Source: Methanocellales archaeon (lineage in GTDB: Archaea > Halobacteriota > UBA148). From it: a DNA stretch of 55,226 nucleotides. This document shows positions 24,627 through 33,176 of the stretch, piece after piece. The translations under genes and the position numbers were made by a program. The number at the start of each line of letters is the position of its first letter. Position 1 is the stretch's first letter. The notes below the pieces were generated by a model, which ran no database searches, had not been told where the DNA came from, and saw only the letters and a program-made list of their open reading frames with translations. The stretch lies in NCBI GenBank assembly GCA_030019435.1, contig JASEEV010000007.1:1-55226 (forward strand). Direction: 5' to 3'.

Positions 24627-25369
24627 TCCCTATCATAACCGCCACCCTTGGGCCCTGAAGGATCCAGCAGTGAGTACCCTCTTCCAATGTTGTCCTTTAG
24701 CACATGTATCAACGATGGCTCGATCGGCAGATCTAACACCTTCGTCAGATACCCAAGCCGCTTGATCAGTGATTTATTTTTCATACGCAACGCATAATCG
24801 ATGAGCATTTTCACATCGGTCTCCTTCCAAGCGTTGGACAGACACTTGGCAAGTTCAACCATACCGCCAGCATATCTTGGCAGCAGTAACGAGTCGATGA
24901 GTGATTTTTCCTTGTCAGCCATGATCATCCCATCCACTCTGAGGTATCCAAAGAAGCGTGATGGCGATAATGTGACAAACCTGATTTGCATCCCATTGTG
25001 CTCTATTTTTTGCTTTCGTTTTGTGGTTGCGACGAAAATGGTTAGGGGCAATTGCTCTGTGAACCCATGAAAACTGAGGGCGGTCCAAAAACTGACGTAT
25101 GCCGGAAAAACTAGGTAGGGGGCAACGCTCAAGATGTCTGGTCCTGGAGAAGGTGCAATTGTCACGTATTTTCCGTTTTCGATCTCTGAGATCAGCCCTT
25201 TTTGCTTCATCCGAGAGACCAATTGATAGCATCTCGTTCTTTCCATGCCCATTAGCCTCTCGATATCCCTGGGGCTAAATACCATTAGGTTAGAGGAACG
25301 GATCGATTCCAATACCAAAAATTCGCTTTTCGATATTGAACTTTTGGCAATAATTTTGTGTTTTTTCAT
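24578..25369 (-). CDS. AbiEi-like winged-helix antitoxin
   Basis: The first ~75 residues form a winged helix (SISKSEFLVLESIRSSNLMVFSPRDIERLMGMERTRCYQLVSRM), which represses the operon. The rest (APYLVFPAYVSFWTALSFHGFTEQLP, then FFGYLRVDGMIMADKEKSLIDSLL) is the AbiEi C-terminal domain that blocks the toxin. 263 residues. It is the first gene of the AbiE-like pair. TA-like phage exclusion is inferred from the family. Confidence 0.85.
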   Translation of the reverse strand: MKKHKIIAKSSISKSEFLVLESIRSSNLMVFSPRDIERLMGMERTRCYQLVSRMKQKGLISEIENGKYVTIAPSPGPDILSVAPYLVFPAYVSFWTALSFHGFTEQLPLTIFVATTKRKQKIEHNGMQIRFVTLSPSRFFGYLRVDGMIMADKEKSLIDSLLLPRYAGGMVELAKCLSNAWKETDVKMLIDYALRMKNKSLIKRLGYLTKVLDLPIEPSLIHVLKDNIGRGYSLLDPSGPKGGGYDREWMLRWNISIEQEAIY

Positions 25370-25451
25370 AGAATATAGTAAAAAGTTCTAAAACTTAAGT
25401 CTTTCGATTACATCGGTGGTGCTATCACCTATGAAAAACCCTATATAAAAA

Positions 25452-26451
25452 TTATCTGTAAGGATTATAGGCATCCCTCCTTGTTAACATATAATAGACG
25501 CAGACAAGCATTTTTCTGGCTGTAGCTACAATCGCCACATTATGTTCTTTTCTAGCCTTTATCCTTTCATAGAAGTTTCGTATGTACTCATCGTTTCTTA
25601 TAGCTACATTTGCACACTGAACAAGTATCCATCTCAGCTGTTTTGTTATTCTGCCATGGTATATAGAGTCTCCAGAAGATTTGATTGATGGATTCAAGCC
25701 AGCATAGCTAACCAGATTTGTATGGTGCTGGAACCTGCTGATATCAGCTATCTCAGCTTTGATCAGCATGGCTGAGTAGATACCTATTCCAAGCATCGTT
25801 ATTAGTAGTGACACATCCTCATCCCTGCTTGCCATCTCCATAGCAATCTACCTGATCTATTTTCTCGTTAATAGAATCGAGCATTCTCGCTCTCTACAAT
25901 TCTTGCATCGTTCTCATCTAGCTGGAGTGATTCCAGAAACCCTTCCAGATTTCCCAAAGAGATTGTATTTAGATCTGATGCCATTTCTTGTTAGAACAGC
26001 ATGTACCCTGTTCTTCACTCTTGTCTATCCTCGATAAGTGCCTTCCTATATCTAACGAGGGATCTTAGATCCCTTATCAGTTTGCTTGGTATGTGGGACT
26101 CAGCGATTAGATTTGCTCTTAGTAGGTGGGCTAGCATCTTGGCATCTAACCTGTCATTTTTAACCTTTGCAGATGCTATTGCTTTTGTCTTGCCAGGATT
26201 CACTAGTTTCACATCTGAGTTCTTTTCCATTATCTCATATATGTACATCCAGTTGCTTGTTGCTTCTATTGCAATCTTGCTTCCTTCAAGCTCCTCAGAT
26301 GTCTTTTCAAGTTCTTCTCTATCTCTATTCTTAGCTCGTCTATTAGCTCTCCTTCTCTGTTCATTATTGCCAGGTAGGAGTATTCGTGTATATCCATTCC
26401 AACATATCTCGGACAATCACCTATACACGCTCTTGGCGTAGTACTATCCAT
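25452..26451 (-). pseudogene. Degenerate IS110-family transposase
   Basis: Pieces of one DEDD transposase lie in three or more frames. They are GMDIHEYSYLAIMNREGEL (26451 on), KIAIEATSNWMYIYEI to KNDRLDAKMLAHLLRANL (26416-26015), and the C-terminal Transposase_20 part SYAGLNPSIKSSGDSIYHGRITKQ (25841-25452). Frameshifts near 26350 and stops around 25850-26020 separate them, so no active enzyme is made. IS110 elements carry a bridge RNA in a non-coding end. The 170 bases upstream (26452-26620) hold two TAGTCAACT repeats and could be its remains. Confidence 0.85.
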
Positions 26452-26624
26452 CCTTATCCACTCCCCTAGTCAACTTAACGTGCTCTGGGCACATAACAGC
26501 CACAGAGGTTAATAAGAATGATAGCCTGATGTCAATAAGATTTTGGTTTTTCATGTAGTCAACTAAAATGTGAGACAGACAAGTTTATTAGAGCCAAAGA
26601 ACAATGAGAACTTAGGGAACAAAA

Positions 26625-26822
26625 ATGGACGAAATAGAAGCCGTATATGAAAAAGGTGCATTTAGGATTTTGAAGCCAGCGAAGATAGAATCTGATATTG
26701 TAACTGTGAAAATATTAAATAGAGACGAGATTCTGACGGAAGAGGACATGGAAGACATCCTTGAGGCCGTGAGCGAAAAGGAAAAGGGCAAGTGCTATAA
26801 GTTAGATGAAGTATTCCAATGA
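26625..26822 (+). CDS. DUF104-type antitoxin
   Basis: N-terminal MDEIEAVYEKGAFRILKPAKI matches the DUF104 (AF2212-like) beta-barrel antitoxins, followed by an acidic helical tail ILTEEDMEDILEAVSEKEKGK. 65 residues. It overlaps the RelE-type toxin gene by ATGA. Together with that toxin and the attC-like element after it, it forms a unit with the layout of a toxin-antitoxin gene cassette. Confidence 0.8.
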   Translation: MDEIEAVYEKGAFRILKPAKIESDIVTVKILNRDEILTEEDMEDILEAVSEKEKGKCYKLDEVFQ

Positions 26823-27079
26823 CTTTTGAAGTTGTCTTTTCACCAAAGAGTTATAAACAGATAAAATCTTTTGATGATGAGCTAAAGGAACGAATAAAGA
26901 GAGCAGCTATTGAAATTGGCAATGATCCGTGGCACAGAGGAACAATAAAAGTAAAAGGTTATGAAAACATAAGAAGAAAGAGAGTTGGCAAGTTTCGACT
27001 GCTTTATACCACCGACAAACAACGAAAAGAAGTCCTGATAGTAAAAGTAGAAAGAAGAGATGAGACCACATATAAATAG
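26819..27079 (+). CDS. RelE/ParE-family toxin
   Basis: 86 residues: TFEVVFSPKSYKQIKSFDDELKERIKRA, then RKRVGKFRLLYTTDKQRKEVLIVKVERRDETTY. That is the standard RelE fold with basic residues for mRNA cleavage at the ribosome. The stop lies nine bases before the attC-like element. Toxin-antitoxin pairs are frequent cargo of chromosomal integrons, where they stabilise cassette arrays. Confidence 0.85.
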   Translation: MTFEVVFSPKSYKQIKSFDDELKERIKRAAIEIGNDPWHRGTIKVKGYENIRRKRVGKFRLLYTTDKQRKEVLIVKVERRDETTYK

Positions 27080-27088
27080 ACCTACGTC

Positions 27089-27176
27089 GCCTAACAGCGG
27101 ACATACGGCTACGCTTTGCTCCGCCCAAATTGGCTCACTCCGTTCGCCAACTTCGTATGTCCGCAATGCGTTAAGC
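27089..27176 (+). repeat. attC-like palindromic element C (best copy)
   Basis: GCCTAAC (fits the integron R'' consensus RYYYAAC) and GTTAAGC (fits R' GTTRRRY) bound an 88-nt element. Just inside, GCGGACATACG and CGTATGTCCGC are perfect 11-base complements, separated from the outer boxes by unequal spacers (A against AATGC). The core CTCCGCCCAAATT...CGCCAACTTC is shared with elements B and D. It follows the DUF104/RelE pair by nine bases. Confidence 0.7.
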
Positions 27177-27201
27177 GAAAGAACTGCTAAACAATCTATA
27201 A

Positions 27202-28098
27202 GTGAAGAAAATGAAATTATCTACAGAAGATGTTGAGCTGTTTTATAGACTGTACCATCCCCTGCTAGTTTATGTCAATAAAAAGTTTAAGATAGTGGAG
27301 GGTATAAATTTTCCAGAGGATTTTAAAAAATTTCCTATAGAAGAAATAAACAAACTTAGAGATAAGTTATACGAGCAGCCAGAATTGATCGATTCATTTG
27401 TTAGGGAAAACCCCTTAAACTTTTCATCCCACGAACTAAAAATGATTAGCACCTGGAAAAATTTTGTTAAAGGAAGATTCCTTATTTTTCGTTATTTGAA
27501 GAATTATACTGTTTTTCTTGATCCAAACGAACCGCCAAAAGCTTATGGAGTTCTTGCACTTAATAGCCCGTTTGAGGAACTTATTGGGCCTTACTTGCCA
27601 ATAATGGTTGAGGCTGTGCTTTTACCGTTCAAGGATAAAATTATATACGACAGTATCTTTTCCCCGTATTCTATCACTTTTGGTAGTGGGATGCGCCGCA
27701 GCTTCAATGATGCTTATCAAGAAGCTAAATCGAGATTTGGGATTATTACATCTCTTCCATTTGCAGCAGAAGAGGTGGAACAAAGCGATTCTGATAAATT
27801 AAAATTTTATCTAAGGAGTGAACGTAATCGTGAAATGTACTGGAAGGAAATAGAGGAATTAATTAACAAAGATCCAAGTCTTTTAACGCTTTACCATCAA
27901 GAAATGGGTAAAATTCATGCTAGAACATATAAAAAACAGTTGCATGAAATTGGTTTGACTGATGCATGGTTTGCCATACTTGAAGGCATTACCATCGCGA
28001 GTGGAGCAACGAAAGATGAGGTCGAACAGATTTTACAACGTATTCTCCCTACTGAGAAAAGGAGTTTTGTCTATATCTTTCAATTAAGGGAAAAATGA
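27202..28098 (+). CDS. Unknown 298-residue protein between two attC-like elements
   Basis: Not assigned to a family. It is a soluble, charged, lysine-rich protein with MKKMKLSTEDVELFYRLYHPLLVYVNKKF at the start, a middle block ALNSPFEELIGPYLPIMVEAVLLPF, and HARTYKKQLHEIGLTDAWFAILEGI near the end. Base composition is clearly more AT-rich than flanking metabolic genes, consistent with transfer. Start is GTG 27202 or ATG 27211; no good ribosome binding site is seen. It is bounded by attC-like elements in the same orientation. Confidence 0.75.
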   Translation: MKKMKLSTEDVELFYRLYHPLLVYVNKKFKIVEGINFPEDFKKFPIEEINKLRDKLYEQPELIDSFVRENPLNFSSHELKMISTWKNFVKGRFLIFRYLKNYTVFLDPNEPPKAYGVLALNSPFEELIGPYLPIMVEAVLLPFKDKIIYDSIFSPYSITFGSGMRRSFNDAYQEAKSRFGIITSLPFAAEEVEQSDSDKLKFYLRSERNREMYWKEIEELINKDPSLLTLYHQEMGKIHARTYKKQLHEIGLTDAWFAILEGITIASGATKDEVEQILQRILPTEKRSFVYIFQLREK

Positions 28099-28123
28099 AG
28101 ATGTTCGGGTATGCAGTTCCATC

Positions 28124-28210
28124 GCCTAACAAAGCGTATCTGGCTGTGTGCCTTCTTCACTCCGCCCAAATTCGCCTTCAGCAACTTCTTTTATCCGCAA
28201 AACGTTGTGC
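28124..28210 (+). repeat. attC-like palindromic element D (diverged)
   Basis: Starts GCCTAAC-AAAGCG and ends CCGC-AAAAC-GTTGTGC, with the core CACTCCGCCCAAATTCGCC..AGCAACTTC like elements B and C. The arms are less complementary (GCGTAT against TTTATCCGC) and the right box departs from GTTRRRY at one base. It begins 25 bases after the 298-codon gene. The track ORF for the following dehydrogenase reads through it, which is why its N-terminus looked odd. Confidence 0.5.
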
Positions 28211-28265
28211 GCCATTTCGCCAAGCGCCGAAAAATCCTTTAACCCAGAAACCATTAAAACCGTTT

Positions 28266-29285
28266 ATGCGCGTCGCAATGTACTATAACAACAAAGATGT
28301 GCGTTTAGAGGAGATGCCGATCCCGCAAATCGGCCCTGGCGAGCTACTGGTAAAAGTAATTGCCAGCGGTATTTGCGGCAGTGATGTCATGGAGTGGTAC
28401 CGCATTAAAAAAGCGCCTCTGGTGCTCGGTCACGAGATTACCGGAGAGATCGCTGCGATCGGAAAGGAGGTAAAAAAATACAAAAAAGGTGATAGGGTTT
28501 TCGTCTCTCACCATGTTCCATGCAACACCTGTCGTTACTGCATGAGCGGCCATCATACCGCTTGTGAAACCCTACACAAGACGAATTATGATCCTGGCGG
28601 TTTTGCGGAATTCATCCGCGTTCCACAACTAAATGTCGATAAAGGTGTGTTTTTGCTTCCCAAAGAAATGTCCTTCGAAGAGGGTACCTTTATCGAGCCA
28701 TTGGCTTGTGTTGCGCGGGGACAGAGGCTGGCGCGTATGCAACCCGGCCGGAGTGTATTGGTCTTAGGCAGCGGCATTTCTGGATTGCTGCACATACAAT
28801 TAGCTAAAACACTTGGAGCAGAAAGAATCATTGCGACAGATATCACCGAATATCGCCTTAAAGCAGCGAAAAAATTCGGGGCAGATGCTATCGTACATGC
28901 CAAGGAAGATGTGCCAGCTGAAGTGCGCAAGGTGAATGAAGACAAGCTGGCAGATCTTGTGATAGTTTGCACTGGGGCACTTGCAGCTGCTGTGCAAGCG
29001 TTGCAATCTGTCGACAGGGGCGGCACTGTTTTATTTTTTGCAGTACCCGGTGTTGATGTTCCTGTTCCGATGAGCGAGCTTTGGCGTAACGAAATAACCC
29101 TGATGACTTCCTATGGTGGCAGCCCTAAAGACATCCAAACGGCGATAGAATTGATCCGTTCTAGAAAGGTCAATGTCGAGGATATGATAACGCATAGATT
29201 AAGCTTGAAAGACACGGCTAAGGGTTTTAAGCTTGTAGCAGATGCGAAAGAATCTATCAAGGTAATTATTGAGCCACAGAGATAA
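28266..29285 (+). CDS. Zinc-dependent alcohol/polyol dehydrogenase (MDR family)
   Basis: The catalytic zinc site is SGICGSDVMEW plus GHEITGE. The structural zinc site is CNTCRYCMSGHHTAC, and the nucleotide fold is VLVLGSGISGLLHIQLAKTLGAE. It resembles L-threonine/sorbitol-type dehydrogenases; the substrate is open. ATG 28266 (MRVAMYYNNKDVRLEEMPIPQ) is chosen, because the track's 57 extra codons translate the attC-like element. It ends exactly where a FucA-like aldolase starts, so the two probably handle one sugar or lactaldehyde route. Confidence 0.88.
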   Translation: MRVAMYYNNKDVRLEEMPIPQIGPGELLVKVIASGICGSDVMEWYRIKKAPLVLGHEITGEIAAIGKEVKKYKKGDRVFVSHHVPCNTCRYCMSGHHTACETLHKTNYDPGGFAEFIRVPQLNVDKGVFLLPKEMSFEEGTFIEPLACVARGQRLARMQPGRSVLVLGSGISGLLHIQLAKTLGAERIIATDITEYRLKAAKKFGADAIVHAKEDVPAEVRKVNEDKLADLVIVCTGALAAAVQALQSVDRGGTVLFFAVPGVDVPVPMSELWRNEITLMTSYGGSPKDIQTAIELIRSRKVNVEDMITHRLSLKDTAKGFKLVADAKESIKVIIEPQR

Positions 29286-29831
29286 ATGTTAAAGGAGATG
29301 GCAAAGTTCGGAAAGAAGCTTGTAGAGAGCGGCTTGATAAGCTCTCATTTTGGCAACATCAGCGTCAGGGTTAGCAACAAGATGATCATAACCAAAAGAG
29401 GCGCAATGCTGGATGAGATATCCGATGGCGGCGTTATTGAGATCGATCTGGAAACGCCAAAAAGTTTTGACATGAAAGCTTCAATAGAGGCGATAGTTCA
29501 CAGGGAGATATACAGGAGCACATCTGCCCTTGCCGTAATCCATGCACATCCTCCATATGCGGTGGCCGAGTCATTGATGGTGAAGGGAAAGAGCATAAAG
29601 CCCATGGACTGCGAGGGTCTTTACTTCCTCCACGAGATACCTATAGTAGAAGGCGAGGCGGGTTCAAAACAGCTTGCAGAGTGTGTGGTCGGTGCGCTGC
29701 AGGATCGCAAGGGCGTTATAGTAAGGGGGCATGGCACCTTCGCAATAGGGAAAACGTTGGAGGAGGCATACATCGTAACTTCGATGATCGAGCACAGCTG
29801 TAAGGTAAAATATCTTTGCTCAATGAGATGA
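29286..29831 (+). CDS. Class II aldolase, L-fuculose-1-phosphate aldolase type
   Basis: Zinc aldolase of the FucA/AraD fold. The metal histidines are in VIHAHPPYAVAESLM and VRGHGTFAIGKTLEEAY, with ISSHFGNISVRVSNKMIITKRGA at the start. 181 residues, the short archaeal form. In methanogens a similar enzyme yields lactaldehyde for coenzyme F420 synthesis, where a dehydrogenase acts next. Adjacency to a Zn-dehydrogenase fits, but is only suggestive. Confidence 0.88.
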   Translation: MLKEMAKFGKKLVESGLISSHFGNISVRVSNKMIITKRGAMLDEISDGGVIEIDLETPKSFDMKASIEAIVHREIYRSTSALAVIHAHPPYAVAESLMVKGKSIKPMDCEGLYFLHEIPIVEGEAGSKQLAECVVGALQDRKGVIVRGHGTFAIGKTLEEAYIVTSMIEHSCKVKYLCSMR

Positions 29832-29925
29832 AGGTTCAATTCAAAAGTGAGACTTCACATTCAAATGGCCCTTCACACATACTCACCGCAAAGGCTTTAT
29901 ATTATATTTACACTATACTTATACG

Positions 29926-30159
29926 ATGATCAAGATGTCCAGTAAATCGATCCCAGTTAAGTTACCAGACGAACTGATACACGAGATAGACGAGCTTATA
30001 GCAGAGGGGAAATTTTTGAGCAGAAGCGATCTGCTAAGATATGGTGCTAGGCTGATTGTGGGCGTAGAGAGGAGAAAATTGCCGTTGCACACGCTGGCAG
30101 AGGAATATGCGTACAAGGAGATCGTATCCAAACTAGAGCGCACGAGAGATGAAGCATAA
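29926..30159 (+). CDS. vapB: Ribbon-helix-helix antitoxin
   Basis: Short CopG-type protein: SSKSIPVKLPDELIHEIDELIAEGKFLSRSDLLRYGARLIVG is the DNA-binding core; the remainder (LAEEYAYKEIVSKLERTRDEA) is the toxin-binding tail. 77 residues. Stop overlaps the start of the PIN toxin by one base. The upstream stretch TTATATTATATT is a likely TATA region. Confidence 0.85.
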   Translation: MIKMSSKSIPVKLPDELIHEIDELIAEGKFLSRSDLLRYGARLIVGVERRKLPLHTLAEEYAYKEIVSKLERTRDEA

Positions 30160-30566
30160 TGCCGGCAATCGACATCGACGTGCTATATGCCTATCTTAAG
30201 CCAACTGATTGGCTAAAAGCATCATCGAATGCAATAATCTCGAAAATAGAATCGGGAGTCCTAGACGGATATACCTCAATAATTGCGGTCACAGAACTCG
30301 AAATAGTCTCCAAAAGGGACTTTGACGTCTCGTTCTCCAACTCCATCTACGCTAACATTAAAGAGATCAAAAACATCGGGCTCAAGGTGTTAACTGAAGA
30401 TGTAGTCTCTAAGGCGGTAGGCATCAGGGAAAAGTATGGTCTAAACATTTTCGACTCGATCCATGCGGCAACCGCGCTCCTGAATGACAAAATCGTGATA
30501 AGCACAGATGATGTCTTCGACGATGTGAAAGGCTTGAACAGGATCGATCCACGAACAATAGGATAA
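30159..30566 (+). CDS. vapC: VapC PIN-domain toxin
   Basis: 135-residue PIN protein with [12 protein letters not shown] at the N-terminus, an internal glutamate in [26 protein letters not shown] and [14 protein letters not shown] near the end. All four acidic positions are present. Partner of the ribbon-helix-helix gene just upstream. It sits between the aldolase fucA-like gene and deoC, interrupting a probable metabolic cluster. Confidence 0.88.
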   Translation: MPAIDIDVLYAYLKPTDWLKASSNAIISKIESGVLDGYTSIIAVTELEIVSKRDFDVSFSNSIYANIKEIKNIGLKVLTEDVVSKAVGIREKYGLNIFDSIHAATALLNDKIVISTDDVFDDVKGLNRIDPRTIG

Positions 30567-30594
30567 AAATCGTTTTGCATGGAGGAGATCGAAC

Positions 30595-31242
30595 GTGAAG
30601 ATCACGAGAGAACAGCTGGCAAGGATGATCGATCATACCCTTCTAAAGCCAGATGCGACCGCTAAGGACATAAAGAACCTTTGCGCTGAAGCCATCGAGC
30701 ACAATTTCGCATCCGTCTGTGTCAATCCCGTCCATGTTTCCTTGGCTGCGAAAATGCTGGAGGGGACGAACATCAAGGTGTGCACCGTCATAGGCTTTCC
30801 GCTTGGGGCGAGTACCCCTAAGACCAAGGCATTCGAAACGAAAAATGCTCTCACAAATGGAGCGCAAGAGGTGGACATGGTGATGAACATCGGCGCATTG
30901 AAATCTGGTGATTATGAGGCGGTAAAACAGGATATAAGCGCAGTCGTTGCTGTAGCAAGAGATGCGATCGTCAAAGTGATCCTCGAGACCGGATTATTGA
31001 CGGACGAGGAGAAGGTGCATGCATGTCGACTTGCCAAAAAGGCCGGTGCGGATTTCGTGAAAACTTCTACTGGTTTTTATGGCAAAGCTACTGTCCATGA
31101 CGTCAAACTGATGCGAAAGGTATTTGGAAAAGGCATCAAGGCATCTGGCGGAATCCGCACGTACGAGGATGCCGTCGCTCTTGTCAAAGCTGGTGCTACA
31201 CGAATAGGAACGAGTGCTGCACTTTCGATCATCCAGAACTAA
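30595..31242 (+). CDS. deoC: Deoxyribose-phosphate aldolase
   Basis: DeoC splits 2-deoxyribose-5-phosphate into glyceraldehyde-3-phosphate and acetaldehyde. The Schiff-base lysine is in [18 protein letters not shown]; the [14 protein letters not shown] and [25 protein letters not shown] motifs complete the barrel. 215 residues. It starts with GTG after GGAGGA. Its neighbours are another aldolase and a dehydrogenase, which suggests sugar breakdown. Confidence 0.95.
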   Translation: MKITREQLARMIDHTLLKPDATAKDIKNLCAEAIEHNFASVCVNPVHVSLAAKMLEGTNIKVCTVIGFPLGASTPKTKAFETKNALTNGAQEVDMVMNIGALKSGDYEAVKQDISAVVAVARDAIVKVILETGLLTDEEKVHACRLAKKAGADFVKTSTGFYGKATVHDVKLMRKVFGKGIKASGGIRTYEDAVALVKAGATRIGTSAALSIIQN

Positions 31243-31562
31243 GAGCCCCTTATTAGATGTATCAGCACTATGACGAGAGAGAGTAAAACGTTGCCAGCTA
31301 TCAGCAGAAGGGCAAACATCAGTGGACTTTTTAGCGATAAAACTTCTATCCAGGAGATCGTCTTCAGATCGTTCCATTCCGTCTCATACCACACCCTTTG
31401 CCTACGAATGAAACAGTCAGGCGGACGAAATGCTGAAATGACCTTTGGAACTACTTTTGGACATGCACCAGTAGGAGCATCACATACCACCTTGTAAGGA
31501 CACTTGAGGGCATGATGACGAACGGCTTGGCTAACTATATCCTTAACTACTTCTTCACTCAT
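31239..31562 (-). CDS. Small membrane protein with N-terminal cysteines
   Basis: 107 residues. The N-terminal half has [23 protein letters not shown] and [10 protein letters not shown] (four cysteines and two histidines, perhaps a metal site), and the C-terminus is a single hydrophobic helix [26 protein letters not shown]. Not assigned to a family. The 3' end overlaps deoC by 4 bases on the opposite strand. Confidence 0.6.
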   Translation of the reverse strand: MSEEVVKDIVSQAVRHHALKCPYKVVCDAPTGACPKVVPKVISAFRPPDCFIRRQRVWYETEWNDLKTISWIEVLSLKSPLMFALLLIAGNVLLSLVIVLIHLIRGS

Positions 31563-31656
31563 GTTCCTCTATAAGATTAATTAATATGATATAGATTTAC
31601 CTATGTTGATAACTTATAAACCATAACAACCTATATGGTCCAAAGGAGGGAGATAA

Positions 31657-32094
31657 ATCCGGACTAATCACCTCGGTGAGACACTGCTGAGGCAAATTCA
31701 GACCAATTATCTTGTCGTGACACTAGCAATATCCGTTGCCATGGCGCTAGTCATGCTTGGGATCGCACTTGGGATCATATACATGTCCAAGTGTGGAAGC
31801 CCGATCCATCCAGCCCTCATGCTGATGATCGGAGCGATCTCATTCATCATGGGCTCCGCGTTTTTCGATAGCAGGGGCGCAGATCAGGTTAAGTCATTAA
31901 TTGGTGGAGGGGTTATTGCACTCTCATCGACATTTGTGATCGTATCGATAGCAGGCAGCGTCATGTACGCTATATATGGCGTCAACGATAGCCCATTCCC
32001 CTATAGCTGGGAAACGCTGGTTTCCATGTTGGCGGTTTGTATGGTTGCCTCCATGATCATCTTAGAATTCGTGTTGTATAGGCTCCGCAGTTAA
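31657..32094 (+). CDS. Four-helix membrane protein with apparent ATC start
   Basis: About 145 residues: a short polar start IRTNHLGETLLRQIQTNYL, then four hydrophobic segments ending in LEFVLYRLRS. Family not recognised. The track starts at GTG 31717, inside the first helix and without a ribosome binding site. The open frame extends back to ATC 31657, which sits six bases after AAAGGAGGGAG, a near-perfect Shine-Dalgarno sequence. The whole membrane protein is then in place. Its 3' end overlaps DUF371 by 33 bases. Confidence 0.6.
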   Translation: MRTNHLGETLLRQIQTNYLVVTLAISVAMALVMLGIALGIIYMSKCGSPIHPALMLMIGAISFIMGSAFFDSRGADQVKSLIGGGVIALSSTFVIVSIAGSVMYAIYGVNDSPFPYSWETLVSMLAVCMVASMIILEFVLYRLRS

Positions 32095-32499
32095 CTCGAT
32101 CGTTATCTCAACATCTCTCGATCGTATCTTTTTTACAAAACCTCGGTCAAGGTGAAATGCAGCCTTATCTGCATGAATCATCAGCGTTCTGCCGCATGTG
32201 TATGAGCCCATTCGTCCGACCAGATCGTTTTTGTGCGAAAACGTCAAATTTGGATGCCCACGTCCAATTATCCGCTCGTGTATTTCCTCCGCAATGATAT
32301 CCACTATGATCTGCATATCAGGCAGTCTTGCCACCTGTTTGAATTGAGGTGAAAGATCCTTTGCGCCCTTATCCGCTGATACGGCTATGATGCAATCCGC
32401 ACGCTTGGCGATCTCTGCATCCTTGGTGATCTCAAACGTGGTTTTGTGTCTTGCGACGATATTTGGATGCCCACGTGCATATATGAGCTCTCTAGCCAC
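32062..32499 (-). CDS. DUF371 family protein
   Basis: 145 residues, archaeal. Two internal GHPN repeats (ARGHPNIVARHKTTFEITKD and GRGHPNLTFSHKNDLVGRMG) show the duplicated beta fold of DUF371. Function unknown. It is convergent with the four-helix membrane gene. A CGHT-like SYTCGRTLMIHADKAA segment ends the second half. Confidence 0.88.
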   Translation of the reverse strand: MARELIYARGHPNIVARHKTTFEITKDAEIAKRADCIIAVSADKGAKDLSPQFKQVARLPDMQIIVDIIAEEIHERIIGRGHPNLTFSHKNDLVGRMGSYTCGRTLMIHADKAAFHLDRGFVKKIRSRDVEITIELTAEPIQHEF

Positions 32500-32537
32500 G
32501 ACTAACTATTTGTATTCTCCGCTCTTATTCATTATGA

Positions 32538-33176
32538 ATGGAATTCGAAGCAGAAAGGACCAAGCTGGTGGAAGGACTTAGATTGTATGGAATAAGCGAA
32601 CGGATATTAGATGCGATAAAAAAAGTTCCCCGTCATTTGTTCGTTCCTCCCCCCTACAGAGCACAAGCCTATGCTGACCACCCCCTTCCAATCGGTGAGA
32701 ACCAGACGATTTCAGCGCCGCACATGGTCGCAATGATGTGCGATCTATTGGATCTACGAAGGGGGATGATCGTATTGGAAATAGGCGCTGGTTGCGGATA
32801 TCATGCTGCAGTTATGGCTGAGTTGGTCAGAGATGGACATGTCTACACGGTAGAGCGTCTTTTCTCGCTGGTGAATTCTGCGAGGAAAAATCTCCAGACC
32901 GCCGGCTATTCAAACGTGACAGTCTTTGTAGGAGATGGCACGTTGGGACTCCCGGACCATGCGCCCTATGACCGAATCAGTGTGGCGTGTGCAGCTCCAG
33001 ATGTTCCTCCCCCCCTGATAGATCAGCTAAAATCCGGTGGAAGGATGGTGATACCCATTGGACGATACTTCCAAGAGCTCTACTTAGTTGAGAAAAGAAA
33101 TGGAATTATCAAAAAGGGAAAAGGCGGCGTGGTATTTGTTCCGCTAATTGGAAAATATGGGTTTCAAGTTTTGTGA
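32538..33176 (+). CDS. pcm: Protein-L-isoaspartate O-methyltransferase
   Basis: Pcm methylates isoaspartyl residues with SAM so that damaged proteins can be repaired. The SAM site is VLEIGAGCGYHAAVMAELV, the substrate region PPPYRAQAYADHPLPIGENQTISAPHMVAMM, and the end GGRMVIPIGRYFQELYLVEK. 212 residues, standard. Its 3' end overlaps the convergent RNase H-like gene by 33 bases. Confidence 0.95.
   Translation: MEFEAERTKLVEGLRLYGISERILDAIKKVPRHLFVPPPYRAQAYADHPLPIGENQTISAPHMVAMMCDLLDLRRGMIVLEIGAGCGYHAAVMAELVRDGHVYTVERLFSLVNSARKNLQTAGYSNVTVFVGDGTLGLPDHAPYDRISVACAAPDVPPPLIDQLKSGGRMVIPIGRYFQELYLVEKRNGIIKKGKGGVVFVPLIGKYGFQVL

Noticed and set aside
28095-28265. N-terminal 57 residues of the track's dehydrogenase ORF
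   Set aside because: They translate the attC-like element; the MDR fold begins at ATG 28266.
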